DNA of 36,775 nucleotides from a virus. The DNA lies in IMG/VR virus record IMGVR_UViG_3300018083_000073, positions 1 to 36,775 of that record, one strand, 5' to 3'. The position numbers and the translations under genes were made by a program. Positions 1 through 8,790 of this stretch are shown here, one piece after another; positions within the stretch are counted from its first letter, which is position 1; each line of letters starts with the position of its first letter. The notes beneath the pieces are model-generated. The model was not told where the DNA came from, did no database searches, and saw only the letters and a program-made list of their open reading frames with translations.

Positions 1-36
1 AGGATGAAAACGTGCCATGCGTTCATGTCCACTCCC

Positions 37-174
37 TCAGACCCACCGACGAAGACCGTCGTGGCGGGTCCAAGTCCACGCGCGGCCCAACAGCCATACA
101 CTCACGAACAGCCAGCCTCCGGGCAATCTTGCGACCCCAAGGTTGAACCAGTGGTTACAGCTACCCGCCGTCAC
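37..174 (-). CDS. Possible 45-aa Trp-rich membrane peptide
   Basis: A GTG codon at 174 lies inside the end of the upstream lipoprotein gene, and the frame runs 45 codons. The product has five tryptophans and one hydrophobic stretch (GGWLFVSVWLLG), so it could be a single-span membrane peptide co-translated with the lipoprotein. No clear Shine-Dalgarno sequence is seen and I recognise no family. In a GC-rich genome, frames of this length occur by chance, so this is a weak call. It is the only candidate gene in bases 1-160. Confidence 0.22.
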   Translation of the reverse strand: MTAGSCNHWFNLGVARLPGGWLFVSVWLLGRAWTWTRHDGLRRWV

Positions 175-1015
175 CCGGCGCACCGCCCGAGCAGTTGCCG
201 CCCGTCGCGCCAGCGGCCCCTGCACCACCGTTGCTGCCTTCGCCTGCCGCACCGCCCGTTCCGCCGTTTCCGCCCGCACAGGAACCTCCGTTGCCCACGT
301 TGTCGAAGGACGGCGAGTCGATGCGGTTGCCCGCGCCGACTACCGACCCGTCGTTGTGATCGCGCCCGGTCAGGTCGCCGCCGACCTGGGTGCCCGAGTT
401 CGCGGACCCCGTGTCGTGCGCGACGGCGTTGCCATCCCCGGTGATGTTATCTCCCACTTGTCCGGTGATGTAGTCGCCGCCTACGTCGATGCGTGGCCCC
501 GAGCCTGCCACGATGGTCGCGGCGTCGTTGTTCGACTGGATGATGCGTTCCAGCGTGCCGTAGAGCGCGATTTGCTGGTCCTTGTTGGCCTTGCTGGTAA
601 CGATGTTCTGGTAGGTGTTGGTGAGCGGCACCGCGATGGCCGTCAGTCCGAGCGCGACATCCCTGAATTTCTCCGCGCCGTCGCGCTCGCGCGCCGGGGG
701 CTGGATGTCGAGCTTGTGGCCGAGCGCATCGGCCATCGCGGCGACGGCGTTGAACCCGGCGACGGCCACCCCGCAGACGGAATCACCGCGCGCACACGAT
801 TCCTCCGGGGTGCGCTGGTTGTTGGCCTTGATCGCCTCGGACGCGGCGACGGCCTTGAGGGCGTCGGTATAAATGCCGTAGGTGGCGGCGCTGCCCTTGC
901 GCGTTTCCACGATGGGCGTGCCGTTGGGGGCTTGGTACGAGCGCGTGACCTCCGTGGTGGTGCCGCACGCGCCGACGAGCAGAACGATCAACGCTACTAC
1001 TGCGATCCTGAACAT
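161..1015 (-). CDS. Outer-membrane lipoprotein with Gly-rich C-terminal region
   Basis: 284 aa. The start is the ATG at 1015, preceded by GGAGAAACCC; the reading frame is open further upstream but the signal sequence begins here. Residues 1-17 form a lipoprotein signal peptide: a hydrophobic core ending in VGAC, with Cys17 as the predicted lipidation site. Gly follows at +2, so sorting to the outer membrane is expected. Residues 18-170 are mostly helical and polar. From about residue 185 the chain becomes a Gly/Asp/Asn-rich series of short G-x-x-I/V-x-G steps, and the last 45 residues are almost all Gly, Ala, Asn and Ser with two isolated cysteines. The gene is transcribed away from the terminase genes and stands alone, as phage cargo genes often do. 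A role in altering the host surface or excluding other phages is an inference; a structural or spanin role is not excluded. Confidence 0.75.
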   Translation of the reverse strand: MFRIAVVALIVLLVGACGTTTEVTRSYQAPNGTPIVETRKGSAATYGIYTDALKAVAASEAIKANNQRTPEESCARGDSVCGVAVAGFNAVAAMADALGHKLDIQPPARERDGAEKFRDVALGLTAIAVPLTNTYQNIVTSKANKDQQIALYGTLERIIQSNNDAATIVAGSGPRIDVGGDYITGQVGDNITGDGNAVAHDTGSANSGTQVGGDLTGRDHNDGSVVGAGNRIDSPSFDNVGNGGSCAGGNGGTGGAAGEGSNGGAGAAGATGGNCSGGAPGDGG

Positions 1016-1070
1016 GGGTTTCTCCCGTGGGGGCTGCGCGAGTCTACGCCGCAGTGGTAGCCTCCGCAGC

Positions 1071-1667
1071 ATGATCCCCCTTACCCCGCGCCTGTTCGAC
1101 GCCCTGGCGACCGTCCTGGGCGACGGCGAGTTGACCCCTGGCGACGAGGACACCCGGCTCGTCCAGGCGGTTCCTGGCCTCGCTCCGGTGGTCGCGCGGC
1201 TGTTGGCGCGCGACCTGAAGCAAGTGACGCTCGACCTCGCGGCGGAAAGCCGCTTGCTGTCCCAATGGCTCAAGGAACAGGGCGTGTCGCCTGGGTTGGG
1301 GTACATCCTGCTCAAGCGGTGGGTGGGCGACGATCAAGCGTTAGCCAACGCCTACTTCGCCATCAAGTCGGCGCTGCTGATGGAGCGCGACCAGTCGCTT
1401 TCGACCCTGGCCGAAGGCACCGAAAGCGTGGAAATTCGGACGGCGCGGCTGGCGCTGGAAGCGGGGCGGCTGGACCCGGACAAGGCGGATCGGATGCTGC
1501 CGCACGGCCCGCCCAAGGATGCTCCCATGACCGTTGGCCGCGTGACGCTCATCGACAAGCGTAAGACGGTGGTCATCAATGCACCCGAGTTCCAGAAACG
1601 CTACCTTGACCGCATGGGGATGAAGCGTGCCCTTGTCACCTACGATGACCACGCAGACATCGTTTGA
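1071..1667 (+). CDS. Terminase small subunit (putative)
   Basis: 198 aa. Called from its position: it is the first rightward gene, it overlaps the terminase large subunit gene by 41 bases, and its size fits. The N-terminal 110 residues are helical, with a segment around residues 45-75 (DLAAESRLLSQWLKEQG...) that could be a helix-turn-helix. Small terminase subunits bind the packaging start site and activate the large subunit. The start is the ATG at 1071, because the frame upstream of it runs back through the divergent lipoprotein gene. No strong Shine-Dalgarno is visible. The protein ends in Asp-Ile-Val, similar to a tail seen on several other proteins in this window. The family could not be confirmed by motif alone. 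Confidence 0.6.
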   Translation: MIPLTPRLFDALATVLGDGELTPGDEDTRLVQAVPGLAPVVARLLARDLKQVTLDLAAESRLLSQWLKEQGVSPGLGYILLKRWVGDDQALANAYFAIKSALLMERDQSLSTLAEGTESVEIRTARLALEAGRLDPDKADRMLPHGPPKDAPMTVGRVTLIDKRKTVVINAPEFQKRYLDRMGMKRALVTYDDHADIV

Positions 1668-3171
1668 CCCGATAGACGCGATTCTCGACGCGCTGCCCGC
1701 CTACGCGCGCGATCCGGCGCTGGCGGCGCGCGAACTGCTCGGGCTGGAACTCGACCCGTGGCAGGCGGATGTGCTGGATGCGGTGTTCCTCACACTGCGC
1801 GGGACCGATCCCTACCCCACTTACACCGCGCTGACCGGCATCGACGCCGTGCCGCGCTACATCACGGTGCGGTCAGGGCACGGGCCGGGAAAGACGGCGA
1901 CAGCGGCGATTGCCGCCGTGCTGGCGCTGGCCGTGCTGCCTGGGCAGGTCAAAATCGTGCTGACGGCACCGACCGCAGCGCAGATTTATGACGCGCTCTT
2001 TGCCGAAATAACCATGTGGTTCCGGCGACTGCCTGCCGAGTACCGCATCCTGTTCACGCTGCTCTCGGATCGCATCGAACTGGCGAGCGAGCCGGAACAA
2101 CGCTTCCTCACGGTGCGTACTTCCAGCCGCGAAAAGCCTGACGCGCTGCAAGGCATCCACGCCGAAACGGTTTTCCTCATTGTGGACGAAGCTCCCGGTG
2201 TGGATGAAGCCGTTTTCGAGGCGTCGGGCGGTTCGATGTCGGGCGAACGCGCGTGCATGTTGCTGCTCGGCAATCCGACGCGGAATAGCGGCTATTTTTG
2301 GGCGAGTCACAACCAACCGGGCTTTGCCGAGCGGTTCGTGAAGTTCCAAGTTAATTCGGAATTGGTGGCGCGCGTTAGCCGTGAGTTTATCGCCCACGTT
2401 GCTGCGATGTACGGCAAGGACAGCGACCAATATCGCGTTCGCATCAAGGGGGAGTTCCCACGGGGCGACGTAAACACACTGATTGCGCGGGACTTGGTGG
2501 TGTGGGCGCGCAAGCGCGACATCCAGACCAGTCCGAACGATGTGCGCGTGTGGGGCATCGACCCGGCGCGCTTCGGTGATGACGTTAACGGCTTCGTGGA
2601 GCGCACCGCCCGCGCCGTGCTGGAAGTCGAGGAATGGACCGGCCTGGACATGATGGAGTCCGTGGGCCGGATCAAGGCGAAGTGGGACGCACGGCCACCA
2701 AGCGAGCGGCCTGCTGAAATCCTCGTTGACGTTATCGGCCTGGGCGCGGGTGTAGCCGACCGGCTGCGCGAATTGGGCCTGCCCGTGCGCGATGTGAACG
2801 TGTCCGAAAGCCCCATGCACGCGAACGCCAAGGGCTACCGGCTGCGTGACGAGCTTTGGTGCAACGCCCGCGAGTGGTTCGCGGAGCGCCAGGGCACCCT
2901 CATCTATGTCGCGGGCGGGCTGTACGACAAGCTCGCTAATGAATTGGTTGCTCCGACCTACACGCACTCGTCCGATGGCCGGATTCGGCTCGAAACCAAG
3001 GACCAGATGCGGAAAAGGGGGATCAAGTCGCCCAACCTCGCTGACGCCTTCGTGCTGACCTTCCACGGGCACGCGCTGGCGAAAGTCGGCACGGCTGGCG
3101 GTTCTGCCTGGGGTGGCGTGCGCGTGCCGTGGGGGCAGAGTATTCAAAGGAACGTGGGTGCCGTGGTATAA
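1627..3171 (+). CDS. terL: Terminase large subunit (ATPase and nuclease)
   Basis: 514 aa from GTG 1627; an ATG at 1645 is an alternative start. This is the packaging motor that pumps DNA into the prohead and cuts it. Walker A is SGHGPGKT at residues 83-90 and Walker B with the catalytic Glu is FLIVDE at about 183-188. A coupling motif GNPTRNSG follows near residue 215. The RNase H-like nuclease domain starts at VWGIDPARFGDD (Asp312 and Asp318/319), continues with ILVDVIG, and ends with a third acidic motif in NLADAF near residue 485. All the expected motor and nuclease residues appear intact. The stop codon TAA lies inside a copy of the genome-wide octamer GTATAAAC (3166-3173), and the portal start follows 10 bases later. 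Confidence 0.95.
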   Translation: MPLSPTMTTQTSFDPIDAILDALPAYARDPALAARELLGLELDPWQADVLDAVFLTLRGTDPYPTYTALTGIDAVPRYITVRSGHGPGKTATAAIAAVLALAVLPGQVKIVLTAPTAAQIYDALFAEITMWFRRLPAEYRILFTLLSDRIELASEPEQRFLTVRTSSREKPDALQGIHAETVFLIVDEAPGVDEAVFEASGGSMSGERACMLLLGNPTRNSGYFWASHNQPGFAERFVKFQVNSELVARVSREFIAHVAAMYGKDSDQYRVRIKGEFPRGDVNTLIARDLVVWARKRDIQTSPNDVRVWGIDPARFGDDVNGFVERTARAVLEVEEWTGLDMMESVGRIKAKWDARPPSERPAEILVDVIGLGAGVADRLRELGLPVRDVNVSESPMHANAKGYRLRDELWCNAREWFAERQGTLIYVAGGLYDKLANELVAPTYTHSSDGRIRLETKDQMRKRGIKSPNLADAFVLTFHGHALAKVGTAGGSAWGGVRVPWGQSIQRNVGAVV

Positions 3172-3173
3172 AC
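3166..3173 (+). promoter_or_regulatory. GTATAAAC octamer overlapping the terL stop codon
   Basis: The TAA stop codon of terL is bases 3-5 of the octamer region (GTA TAA AC in the terL frame). The site fills the gap before the portal ATG at 3181. It is one of four copies placed exactly at junctions of rightward genes. Confidence 0.75.
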
Positions 3174-3180
3174 CCGCCTC

Positions 3181-5586
3181 ATGGCCGCCTACGACGCTCC
3201 TTCCGATTCTCCCGCCCCCGACGAGTCGGGGGAGTCGCCCACCGTCGCGAAGCCCGCGAAAAAGGGCAAGAAGCTGACGGACGAAGAAGTGGGGGAACTG
3301 GTCGTTGCACAACTGGACACCGCCATTGCGTACAGCGATGACGTTCTCGCTCCCGACCGTCTGCTCGCCTCGCAGATGTTCGACGGCAAAGACCCCAAGC
3401 TGAAGGACGAGAAAGGGCGGTCCTCCTACCAAGCGCGCGACGTTGCCGACACCATCAATGCGATGCTGCCGGGACTCATGCGGGTGTTTTTCGGCTCCGA
3501 CGAGGTAGTGGAGTACGAACCCGTGACCGAGGCGGATGTAGCAACCGCCAAGATCGCGACTGCCGCCGCGCACTACGCGCTTCGCCGGAACGATGGGTTC
3601 GACACCATTTACTCAGCCATCCACGACGCGCTCAAGCTGCGCCTGGGCGTGGTCAAGGTGTGGTGGGACGAAGATCAGCACGTTGAGTCGGTCCAGTACG
3701 AAGGGCTGACGCAGGACGAGTTCACGGCGCTGGTAGCGCCCGAGGACTTGCAGTCGCCCGGTGAAGCCCCGCCCAATCCGGCGCAAGGCAAAATCCAGAC
3801 GGTGCCTCTGGATGTCGAAACCGACCCGGAAACGGGCACCATCAATTGCACCATCAAAACGATTCGCACGACGGGGCGCATCCGTTTCGAGGCGATACCG
3901 CCCGAGGAACGTCTGTGCGACCCGAAGGCGCGTAAGTACCACAAGAGCCGCTTCTACGCCCATCGCTGCGTCAAGACCCTGGGCGAACTGGTGGAAATGG
4001 GGTACGAGTGGAAGGATGTCGAGGACATCGAAGGCACCGATGGCCTGGACGAAGATGACGAGGCGGCGAAGCGCACGCCCGACAAGCAACCGCCCCCGGA
4101 GTCGGAAGCGGACGAGGAAAAAGACCCCACCACGCGCCGGGTGGTCTACTACGAGTGCTTCACCTATATCGACCGCGACGGCGACAAAATCCCCGAATAT
4201 CTGCGCGTCTGCCTCGCGGGCACCGACCGCACGGTTCTCAACGTCGCGGAGTGGGCCGATGGGTTCATGTTCGCGGAGTTCTGCACGGAGCCGGTACCGC
4301 ACAGCGTCAACGGGAAGGGTATAAACGACAAGTTGGGCGATGTCCAACGTGTGCAATCCCAACTCGTTCGCGGCACGCTCGACTCGCTCGCGCAATCCAT
4401 CTTCCCGCAGCGCGGCTACCAAGACCTTGAAGTGAATCTTGAGGACTTGAAGAACACCGAGGCCGGTGCGCTCGTCCGCTGCAAGATTCCGCCCGCTGGC
4501 GCGGTGGTGGAGTGGAAGCGCGAGTTCGCGGGCCGCGACACCATGCCCGTCATCAACTACTTCGATTCGGTCAAGGAAGCGCGCACGGGGCAGAGCGCCG
4601 CGAGCAAGGGGCTGAATCCCGATGTCCTGCAATCCACCACCAAGGCGGCGGTGGACGCCACGGTGACGGCGGCGCAGGAACAGAAGGAACTCGCCGCTCG
4701 CGTGATGGCAGAGAACGGCATGAAAATGCTGTTCAAGATCATCCTGCGGTTGCTGGTCAAGCACCACGCCTACGCGGAAACGGTCAAGAATCCTGGCGGC
4801 GACTGGTTTGAGTTCGACCCGCGTGAGTGGAACGAGGACATGGACGTTACGGTGAACACCGGCTTGGGCCGGGGCACCGACCAAGAAAAGATTGGTGTCC
4901 TCGGCAACGTGATGAAGGACCAGAAGGAAATCATGGACAAGGCGGGGTTGGACAACCCGCTGGTATCCCCACAAGAAATGTTCAACACGCGCCGCCGCCT
5001 GTTGGAGCTTTCCGGGTTCAAGGACGTAGGCAACTTCTACAAGAACCCGAAAACCTCGCCGCCGCCCACGCCGAAGCCGCCGCCGCCCGATCCCAACATG
5101 CTGCTCGCACAGGCCGAGTTGAAGAAGGCCGAGGCGATGACTTCCAAGATCGCCGTGGACGCCCGCGTGGCCGTTTTCGAGGCAATCAGCAAGGCCGAAC
5201 ACGACAAGGACAAGTTGCTGATCGACGCCATGATGAAGGCGGCGGAACTGAGTGTGACCAGCGGCAAGAACATCAACACGGCATGGATCACCGAGGAATT
5301 GGAGCGCGACCGCAGCTACAAGAACTTCATCATCGACGTTCTCAAGGCGACCGCTCCCGAGGTTCAAGTACCCGGCGCGCAACCCGGCATGGAAGGCCCG
5401 CCCGGTGCGCCCGGTGCAGGCCCGCCCAAGTCGGTTGGCCCCGGTCCCAAACCCCCCGCCCCCGGTGGTCCCGGCGGGCCACCCGGAGCCTCCCCTGGAT
5501 TCGGGGGTGGTCCTGGCGCACCGCCGGGGGCAGGGGTTCACCGCGAACCGGGACAGCCGTTGCCGCCCGGTGGTCCACTGCAATAG
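3181..5586 (+). CDS. Portal protein, P22-like, with Pro/Gly-rich tail
   Basis: 801 aa. Forms the dodecameric ring through which DNA enters and leaves the head. The region around residues 82-115 (QARDVADTINAMLPGLMR, then VFFGSDEVVEYEP) and the later segments LGVVKVWWDED and GKGINDKLGDVQR are typical of P22/SU10-type portals. The middle holds charged helices and the long helical barrel-like part ends near residue 720. The last 65 residues are an unusual tract of Pro, Gly and Ala (PPGAPGAGPP, PGGPGGPPG), probably disordered. The gene lies between terL and the scaffold gene, as in P22-like phages. An octamer GTATAAAC at 4319 encodes Gly-Ile-Asn using the rare codon ATA. Confidence 0.88.
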   Translation: MAAYDAPSDSPAPDESGESPTVAKPAKKGKKLTDEEVGELVVAQLDTAIAYSDDVLAPDRLLASQMFDGKDPKLKDEKGRSSYQARDVADTINAMLPGLMRVFFGSDEVVEYEPVTEADVATAKIATAAAHYALRRNDGFDTIYSAIHDALKLRLGVVKVWWDEDQHVESVQYEGLTQDEFTALVAPEDLQSPGEAPPNPAQGKIQTVPLDVETDPETGTINCTIKTIRTTGRIRFEAIPPEERLCDPKARKYHKSRFYAHRCVKTLGELVEMGYEWKDVEDIEGTDGLDEDDEAAKRTPDKQPPPESEADEEKDPTTRRVVYYECFTYIDRDGDKIPEYLRVCLAGTDRTVLNVAEWADGFMFAEFCTEPVPHSVNGKGINDKLGDVQRVQSQLVRGTLDSLAQSIFPQRGYQDLEVNLEDLKNTEAGALVRCKIPPAGAVVEWKREFAGRDTMPVINYFDSVKEARTGQSAASKGLNPDVLQSTTKAAVDATVTAAQEQKELAARVMAENGMKMLFKIILRLLVKHHAYAETVKNPGGDWFEFDPREWNEDMDVTVNTGLGRGTDQEKIGVLGNVMKDQKEIMDKAGLDNPLVSPQEMFNTRRRLLELSGFKDVGNFYKNPKTSPPPTPKPPPPDPNMLLAQAELKKAEAMTSKIAVDARVAVFEAISKAEHDKDKLLIDAMMKAAELSVTSGKNINTAWITEELERDRSYKNFIIDVLKATAPEVQVPGAQPGMEGPPGAPGAGPPKSVGPGPKPPAPGGPGGPPGASPGFGGGPGAPPGAGVHREPGQPLPPGGPLQ

Positions 5587-5594
5587 GTATAAAC
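5587..5594 (+). promoter_or_regulatory. GTATAAAC octamer in the portal / small-gene gap
   Basis: Lies directly after the portal TAG stop (5584-5586) and 7 bases before the next start codon, in a 15-base gap. The arrangement octamer-CTCCACC-ATG is close to that at 18928-18955. Confidence 0.75.
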
Positions 5595-5601
5595 CTCCAC
5601 C

Positions 5602-5829
5602 ATGTCCAAACTCGACGCACACATCGCGCGCCAAGCGCACGCGCTCATCACCAACCCGGCGACGATCCAGGCTTTCGATGAACTGGAAGCCGACTACATC
5701 CGCCGCTGGCGCAACACCGCCCCCGAAGCCGTCCAGCAACGGGAACACTGGTACGCATCCCTGAAGGCAGTCGAGACAGTACGCGCTCGCCTGACCTCCT
5801 ACGCATCCGAGGCCGCTGAACATGCCTGA
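5602..5829 (+). CDS. Small helical protein of unknown function
   Basis: 75 aa, all predicted helix with many Ala, Arg and Glu residues and no recognisable motif. It sits between portal and scaffold and overlaps the scaffold start by 8 bases (its stop lies just after the scaffold ATG), so the two are probably translated together. The nearest ribosome-binding sequence is weak. Small genes at this place in podoviruses often encode assembly or minor head proteins, but nothing in the sequence proves that. Confidence 0.7.
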   Translation: MSKLDAHIARQAHALITNPATIQAFDELEADYIRRWRNTAPEAVQQREHWYASLKAVETVRARLTSYASEAAEHA

Positions 5830-7021
5830 AGCCGCTGCCGCTCCGACCGCCGCTCCTGCGGCGACTCCCGCGAGCGCCCCATCGTCCACCCCTTCCAGCG
5901 AACCCGCTGGCCTTTCCGTTGGCGATGCCGCTGGCCTGTTGGCGAAGCGTGCGCGGGGCGAGCCTTCGGATGTTCCTGGCGCAGCCCCCAAGCCCAAGCC
6001 CGTCGTTACCCAGGCACCCGCGCCGCGCGTGCGCGAAACGATCCTGGGGTTGGACGAAGGCCCGGATGACCAACCGCCGGATGACCCCGATGCCCCGGAC
6101 GAAAGTGACGAGGACGCCGATGACGCAACTGCGGGCGGCGCTGGCGAGGATGACGAGGCTTCCTTGGAAGCCGAAATCGCGGACGCCGAAGGCGTACTCG
6201 CTGCCGCCGATAAGTCCGAGCTTTCTATCCGTGCGCTGCCTGCGGAACGGCTCAACGAAAAATTCGTGCTGCGTGCTGACGGGCAAACGCTCGAAGTGCC
6301 GATGCGCGAATTGCTCCGGGGATTCGCGCGCAAGGTCGATTACACCAACAAGACCCAGGCGCTTGCACAGGAACGGGAAGCGACTACGGTAGAGCGTGGG
6401 CAGTACCAGACCATGCTCATGCACCTGGGGCAGCGCATCCAGGCCGACCTCGACGTTCAGCGCGGGCAGATGGAAGCGGTACGCGACACCGACCCGATCC
6501 GCTACCTCCAACTCAAGGACATGGTGGCCGAGCAGCAGCAACAGTTCGACCTCGCCAAGAGCGAGTACCAGCGGTCGAAGGCAATCGAACAGCAGCAGTT
6601 CGCGGCGCAGCTTCAAACGCATGTGGACGCGCAGATCGAAAAGCTCATCGAACAGGTGCCGCAGTTGTCCAAGCCCGAGGCGCGGGTAAAGTTCGCGAAG
6701 GCGCTGGTGACGGGGTTGGGGAAAGAGTACGGGCTGACCGAAAACGATGTGACCTCCATCACCGACCACCGCGCCTTGTTGATTTTCCACGATGCTCTGA
6801 GGTATCGTCAGATGGCGAAGAAGGGCCAAGCGGCAAGGTCCAAGGCGGTAGTAACCAAACTCCCGAGTCCGGCAGCGCCGGGACACTCGCGAACTCCCGT
6901 AGGTTCTACCGATAGCAAGGCGGTCAAGGCGGCACGCGGCGAACTGGAACATTCGGGTTCTGTGCGTAGTGCGGCGGCGTTGATCGCGGCGCGGAACCGG
7001 ATGCGTGGTCGTTCGGGGTAG
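5822..7021 (+). CDS. Scaffolding protein (putative)
   Basis: 399 aa. Guides capsid assembly and is normally lost before DNA packaging. Residues 1-70 are Ala/Pro-rich, residues about 80-125 are strongly acidic (runs of Asp and Glu), residues about 150-190 hold a compact part with FVLRADGQTLEVPM, and residues about 190-300 are Gln/Glu/Lys-rich coiled-coil-like helix (VAEQQQQFDLAKSEYQ). The C-terminus is basic, as in scaffolds that touch the capsid through a basic end. Position between portal and major capsid protein supports the call. Confidence 0.82.
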   Translation: MPEAAAAPTAAPAATPASAPSSTPSSEPAGLSVGDAAGLLAKRARGEPSDVPGAAPKPKPVVTQAPAPRVRETILGLDEGPDDQPPDDPDAPDESDEDADDATAGGAGEDDEASLEAEIADAEGVLAAADKSELSIRALPAERLNEKFVLRADGQTLEVPMRELLRGFARKVDYTNKTQALAQEREATTVERGQYQTMLMHLGQRIQADLDVQRGQMEAVRDTDPIRYLQLKDMVAEQQQQFDLAKSEYQRSKAIEQQQFAAQLQTHVDAQIEKLIEQVPQLSKPEARVKFAKALVTGLGKEYGLTENDVTSITDHRALLIFHDALRYRQMAKKGQAARSKAVVTKLPSPAAPGHSRTPVGSTDSKAVKAARGELEHSGSVRSAAALIAARNRMRGRSG

Positions 7022-7057
7022 TACCCTCCACACAGTCAACCTACGGGAGTAAGGATC

Positions 7058-8125
7058 ATGCCTTTCACTGGTGCAGTGTCCGCAACGGCGGGCGCAGCCC
7101 TTGGCGCTGGCGGCAATGCCGCGCCGGGTAACATCATCCGCGAGGACTTGAGCGACGTTTACAAGCTCCTGGCCGTCACGGAAACGCCCTTCATGTCGAA
7201 GTCGGGCGACAAGTCCGTGAACGCGGTGTTCGCGGAGTGGACCGAGGACTCGCTGGCCGCCCCCGCCGATTCGGCGGTGCTGGAAGGCAACGCGGGCGCT
7301 CGTACCGCCGTCGCGGTTCCGCTGCGGCTCAAGAACGTGTGCCAGATCAACGAGAAGATTCCCGAAGTCTCGGGAACCGGCGATGCCGTCGAACTCGCGG
7401 GCATCGACGATGCGATGGCCTGGGCCACGGCGAAGCGCACCAAGGAACTGAAGCGCGACATGGAGCAGCGTTCCACGCTCTCCTGTTGGGCGACGGCTGC
7501 GACCACGACGCCGGTCCTGCCTTCGGGCGCGCTGGTGCATCGCGGTGCCGCCATCGTCGGCAAGACGCGCTCGCTCGTCCACTTCCTCGCCTACGATCCC
7601 GACCGTGGCGACGGCCTGGGCGCGGCTCCGTGCCTGCTCTCGCTCCCGGCGACGGTGGCCGTGCTGCCCGCGTCCGAAACGGATGTCGGCACGCCCCCGA
7701 CCGCTGCGGTGCTGGTCCTCCTGACCCTCGCCCACATCAACACGGCGAAACAGAAGAACTACATCGCGGGCGGCAGTGCCAGCGTGTTGCTGGTGTCGCC
7801 CAACATCAAGGCGCTGATTTCGGGCCTGTACGGCAAGACGAATTACCAGCAGTCGAATGTGGACAAGCACACCCTGTCCACGAACATCACCATGATCGAA
7901 ACGCCCTTCGGTGACCTGAAGATCGTGCCGAACGTGCTGATGTCCGATCAGGTCCAGATCGGCCTCGACCCCGAGGCGTCGAACATCGGCTGGCTCCGCA
8001 AGGTGGCTTCGGTGCAACTCGCCAAGACCGGCGACACCGACGCGAAGCTCATCAACGCGGAGTGGTGCGTGCGGCCCGACGCGATCCGGGCGCATTTCGC
8101 CATCGTCGGCGCGAAGGCGTCCTAA
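7058..8125 (+). CDS. Major capsid protein, DUF5309 / SU10-like
   Basis: 355 aa. The N-terminal part, IIREDLSDVYKLLAVTETPF at residues about 26-45, matches the pattern of the DUF5309 (SU10-type) major head proteins, which have an HK97-like fold; this is recalled family knowledge, not a search. The protein follows the scaffold gene. Its upstream region has a good ribosome-binding site (AAGGATC-ATG), and the codon choice is strongly GC-rich as expected for a highly expressed gene. A hairpin follows the stop codon. Confidence 0.85.
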   Translation: MPFTGAVSATAGAALGAGGNAAPGNIIREDLSDVYKLLAVTETPFMSKSGDKSVNAVFAEWTEDSLAAPADSAVLEGNAGARTAVAVPLRLKNVCQINEKIPEVSGTGDAVELAGIDDAMAWATAKRTKELKRDMEQRSTLSCWATAATTTPVLPSGALVHRGAAIVGKTRSLVHFLAYDPDRGDGLGAAPCLLSLPATVAVLPASETDVGTPPTAAVLVLLTLAHINTAKQKNYIAGGSASVLLVSPNIKALISGLYGKTNYQQSNVDKHTLSTNITMIETPFGDLKIVPNVLMSDQVQIGLDPEASNIGWLRKVASVQLAKTGDTDAKLINAEWCVRPDAIRAHFAIVGAKAS

Positions 8126-8135
8126 CGCCGGGACT

Positions 8136-8170
8136 GACCGGGCGGCGCGACCAACGCGTGCCGCCCGGTC
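8136..8170 (+). terminator. GC-rich hairpin after the major capsid gene
   Basis: An 11-bp perfect stem, GACCGGGCGGC (8136-8146) with GCCGCCCGGTC (8160-8170), and a 13-base loop. It starts 10 bases after the capsid stop. No run of T follows, so it may be a partial terminator or a 3' end that protects the abundant capsid mRNA, rather than a full stop. Confidence 0.6.
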
Positions 8171-8189
8171 GCTTCACCGAGGGACGCAA

Positions 8190-8507
8190 GTGAAAGTCAC
8201 CTACCTCCGACGCGGCGGCTTGACCGAGACAGCCCACACCGACCGGGATCAACCGGGTGTGCTGTTCAACACCGTGTCCGAACAGATTCAACCGATCCGC
8301 GACCACGCGGAACTCCTACGCCACGCGCAAGAGCATCGCACCAAGGCGGAACTGGCCGGGTGCCGCGTGCGTGCCGTCATCCCCATGACCACCTATCTCG
8401 TTTCGCTGCGCGAGCAGTGGGACCAAAAGAAGTGGCGGAAGTGGTTGGGCGATCCCGACAACTCCCACTTGATCGTGAGTGGGTTCGTACCCCGGCACGG
8501 AGTCTGA
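8190..8507 (+). CDS. Unknown small virion-region protein
   Basis: 105 aa from GTG 8190, chosen because GAGGGACGCAA precedes it. No known motif was recognised. The first 40 residues are polar and strand-like; the centre (RDHAELLRHAQEH) is helical; the end has WDQKKWRKWLGDPDN. It lies after the capsid hairpin and before two probable decoration proteins. A minor head or head-completion role would fit the place but is a guess. Confidence 0.72.
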   Translation: MKVTYLRRGGLTETAHTDRDQPGVLFNTVSEQIQPIRDHAELLRHAQEHRTKAELAGCRVRAVIPMTTYLVSLREQWDQKKWRKWLGDPDNSHLIVSGFVPRHGV

Positions 8508-8511
8508 CCCC

Positions 8512-8790
8512 ATGCTCATCTACAACAAGCCTGCCGACCCCGCGACCAAGGACACGCCTTGGCCGATGGCGCGGTTCTCGGGCGAGGACCAGCGCATTTC
8601 GTTTTTCATCCTCGGCAGCGGCCTCGCGGGACCCGTCATCATTTCGGTCGCGCCCGCCGACAGCCCTGGCAACTTCGTACAGGTGAAGTCGAGCAACGCC
8701 AACGAGTTGTTCAACCTTGACGTTGCCGGTCCCGTCGTGATCCGCTGCGCCTTCAACGGCGCGGGATCGGGTCAGGTGTACGCGCAATGA
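8512..8790 (+). CDS. Small beta-rich virion protein A (decoration-like)
   Basis: 92 aa from ATG 8512, five bases after the previous stop, with GGAG upstream. The sequence is beta-strand-rich and low in charge. It aligns with the next gene's product: PVIISVAPADSP corresponds to PLVITMRPADAP, and VAGPVVIRC corresponds to VNGPVIFDI, with a shared end of the type GxGxVxxQ. The two are therefore probably tandem paralogues. Small beta-sandwich proteins next to the capsid gene often decorate the head, which is the likely but unproven role. The stop overlaps the next ATG (ATGA). Confidence 0.72.
   Translation: MLIYNKPADPATKDTPWPMARFSGEDQRISFFILGSGLAGPVIISVAPADSPGNFVQVKSSNANELFNLDVAGPVVIRCAFNGAGSGQVYAQ

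Noticed and set aside
17-1060. Plus-strand open frame of 347 codons over the lipoprotein
   Set aside because: The minus strand has a lipobox signal, a good ribosome-binding site and a sensible start; the plus-strand product is Arg/Val-rich with no signal.
1873-3573. Antisense open frame of 566 codons over terL
   Set aside because: Shadow of terL, whose motor and nuclease motifs are intact.
3613-6333. Long antisense open frame of 906 codons over the portal and scaffold genes
   Set aside because: Mirror frame of GC-rich genes; the plus-strand genes have clear family features and the antisense product is Arg/Ala-rich without motifs.
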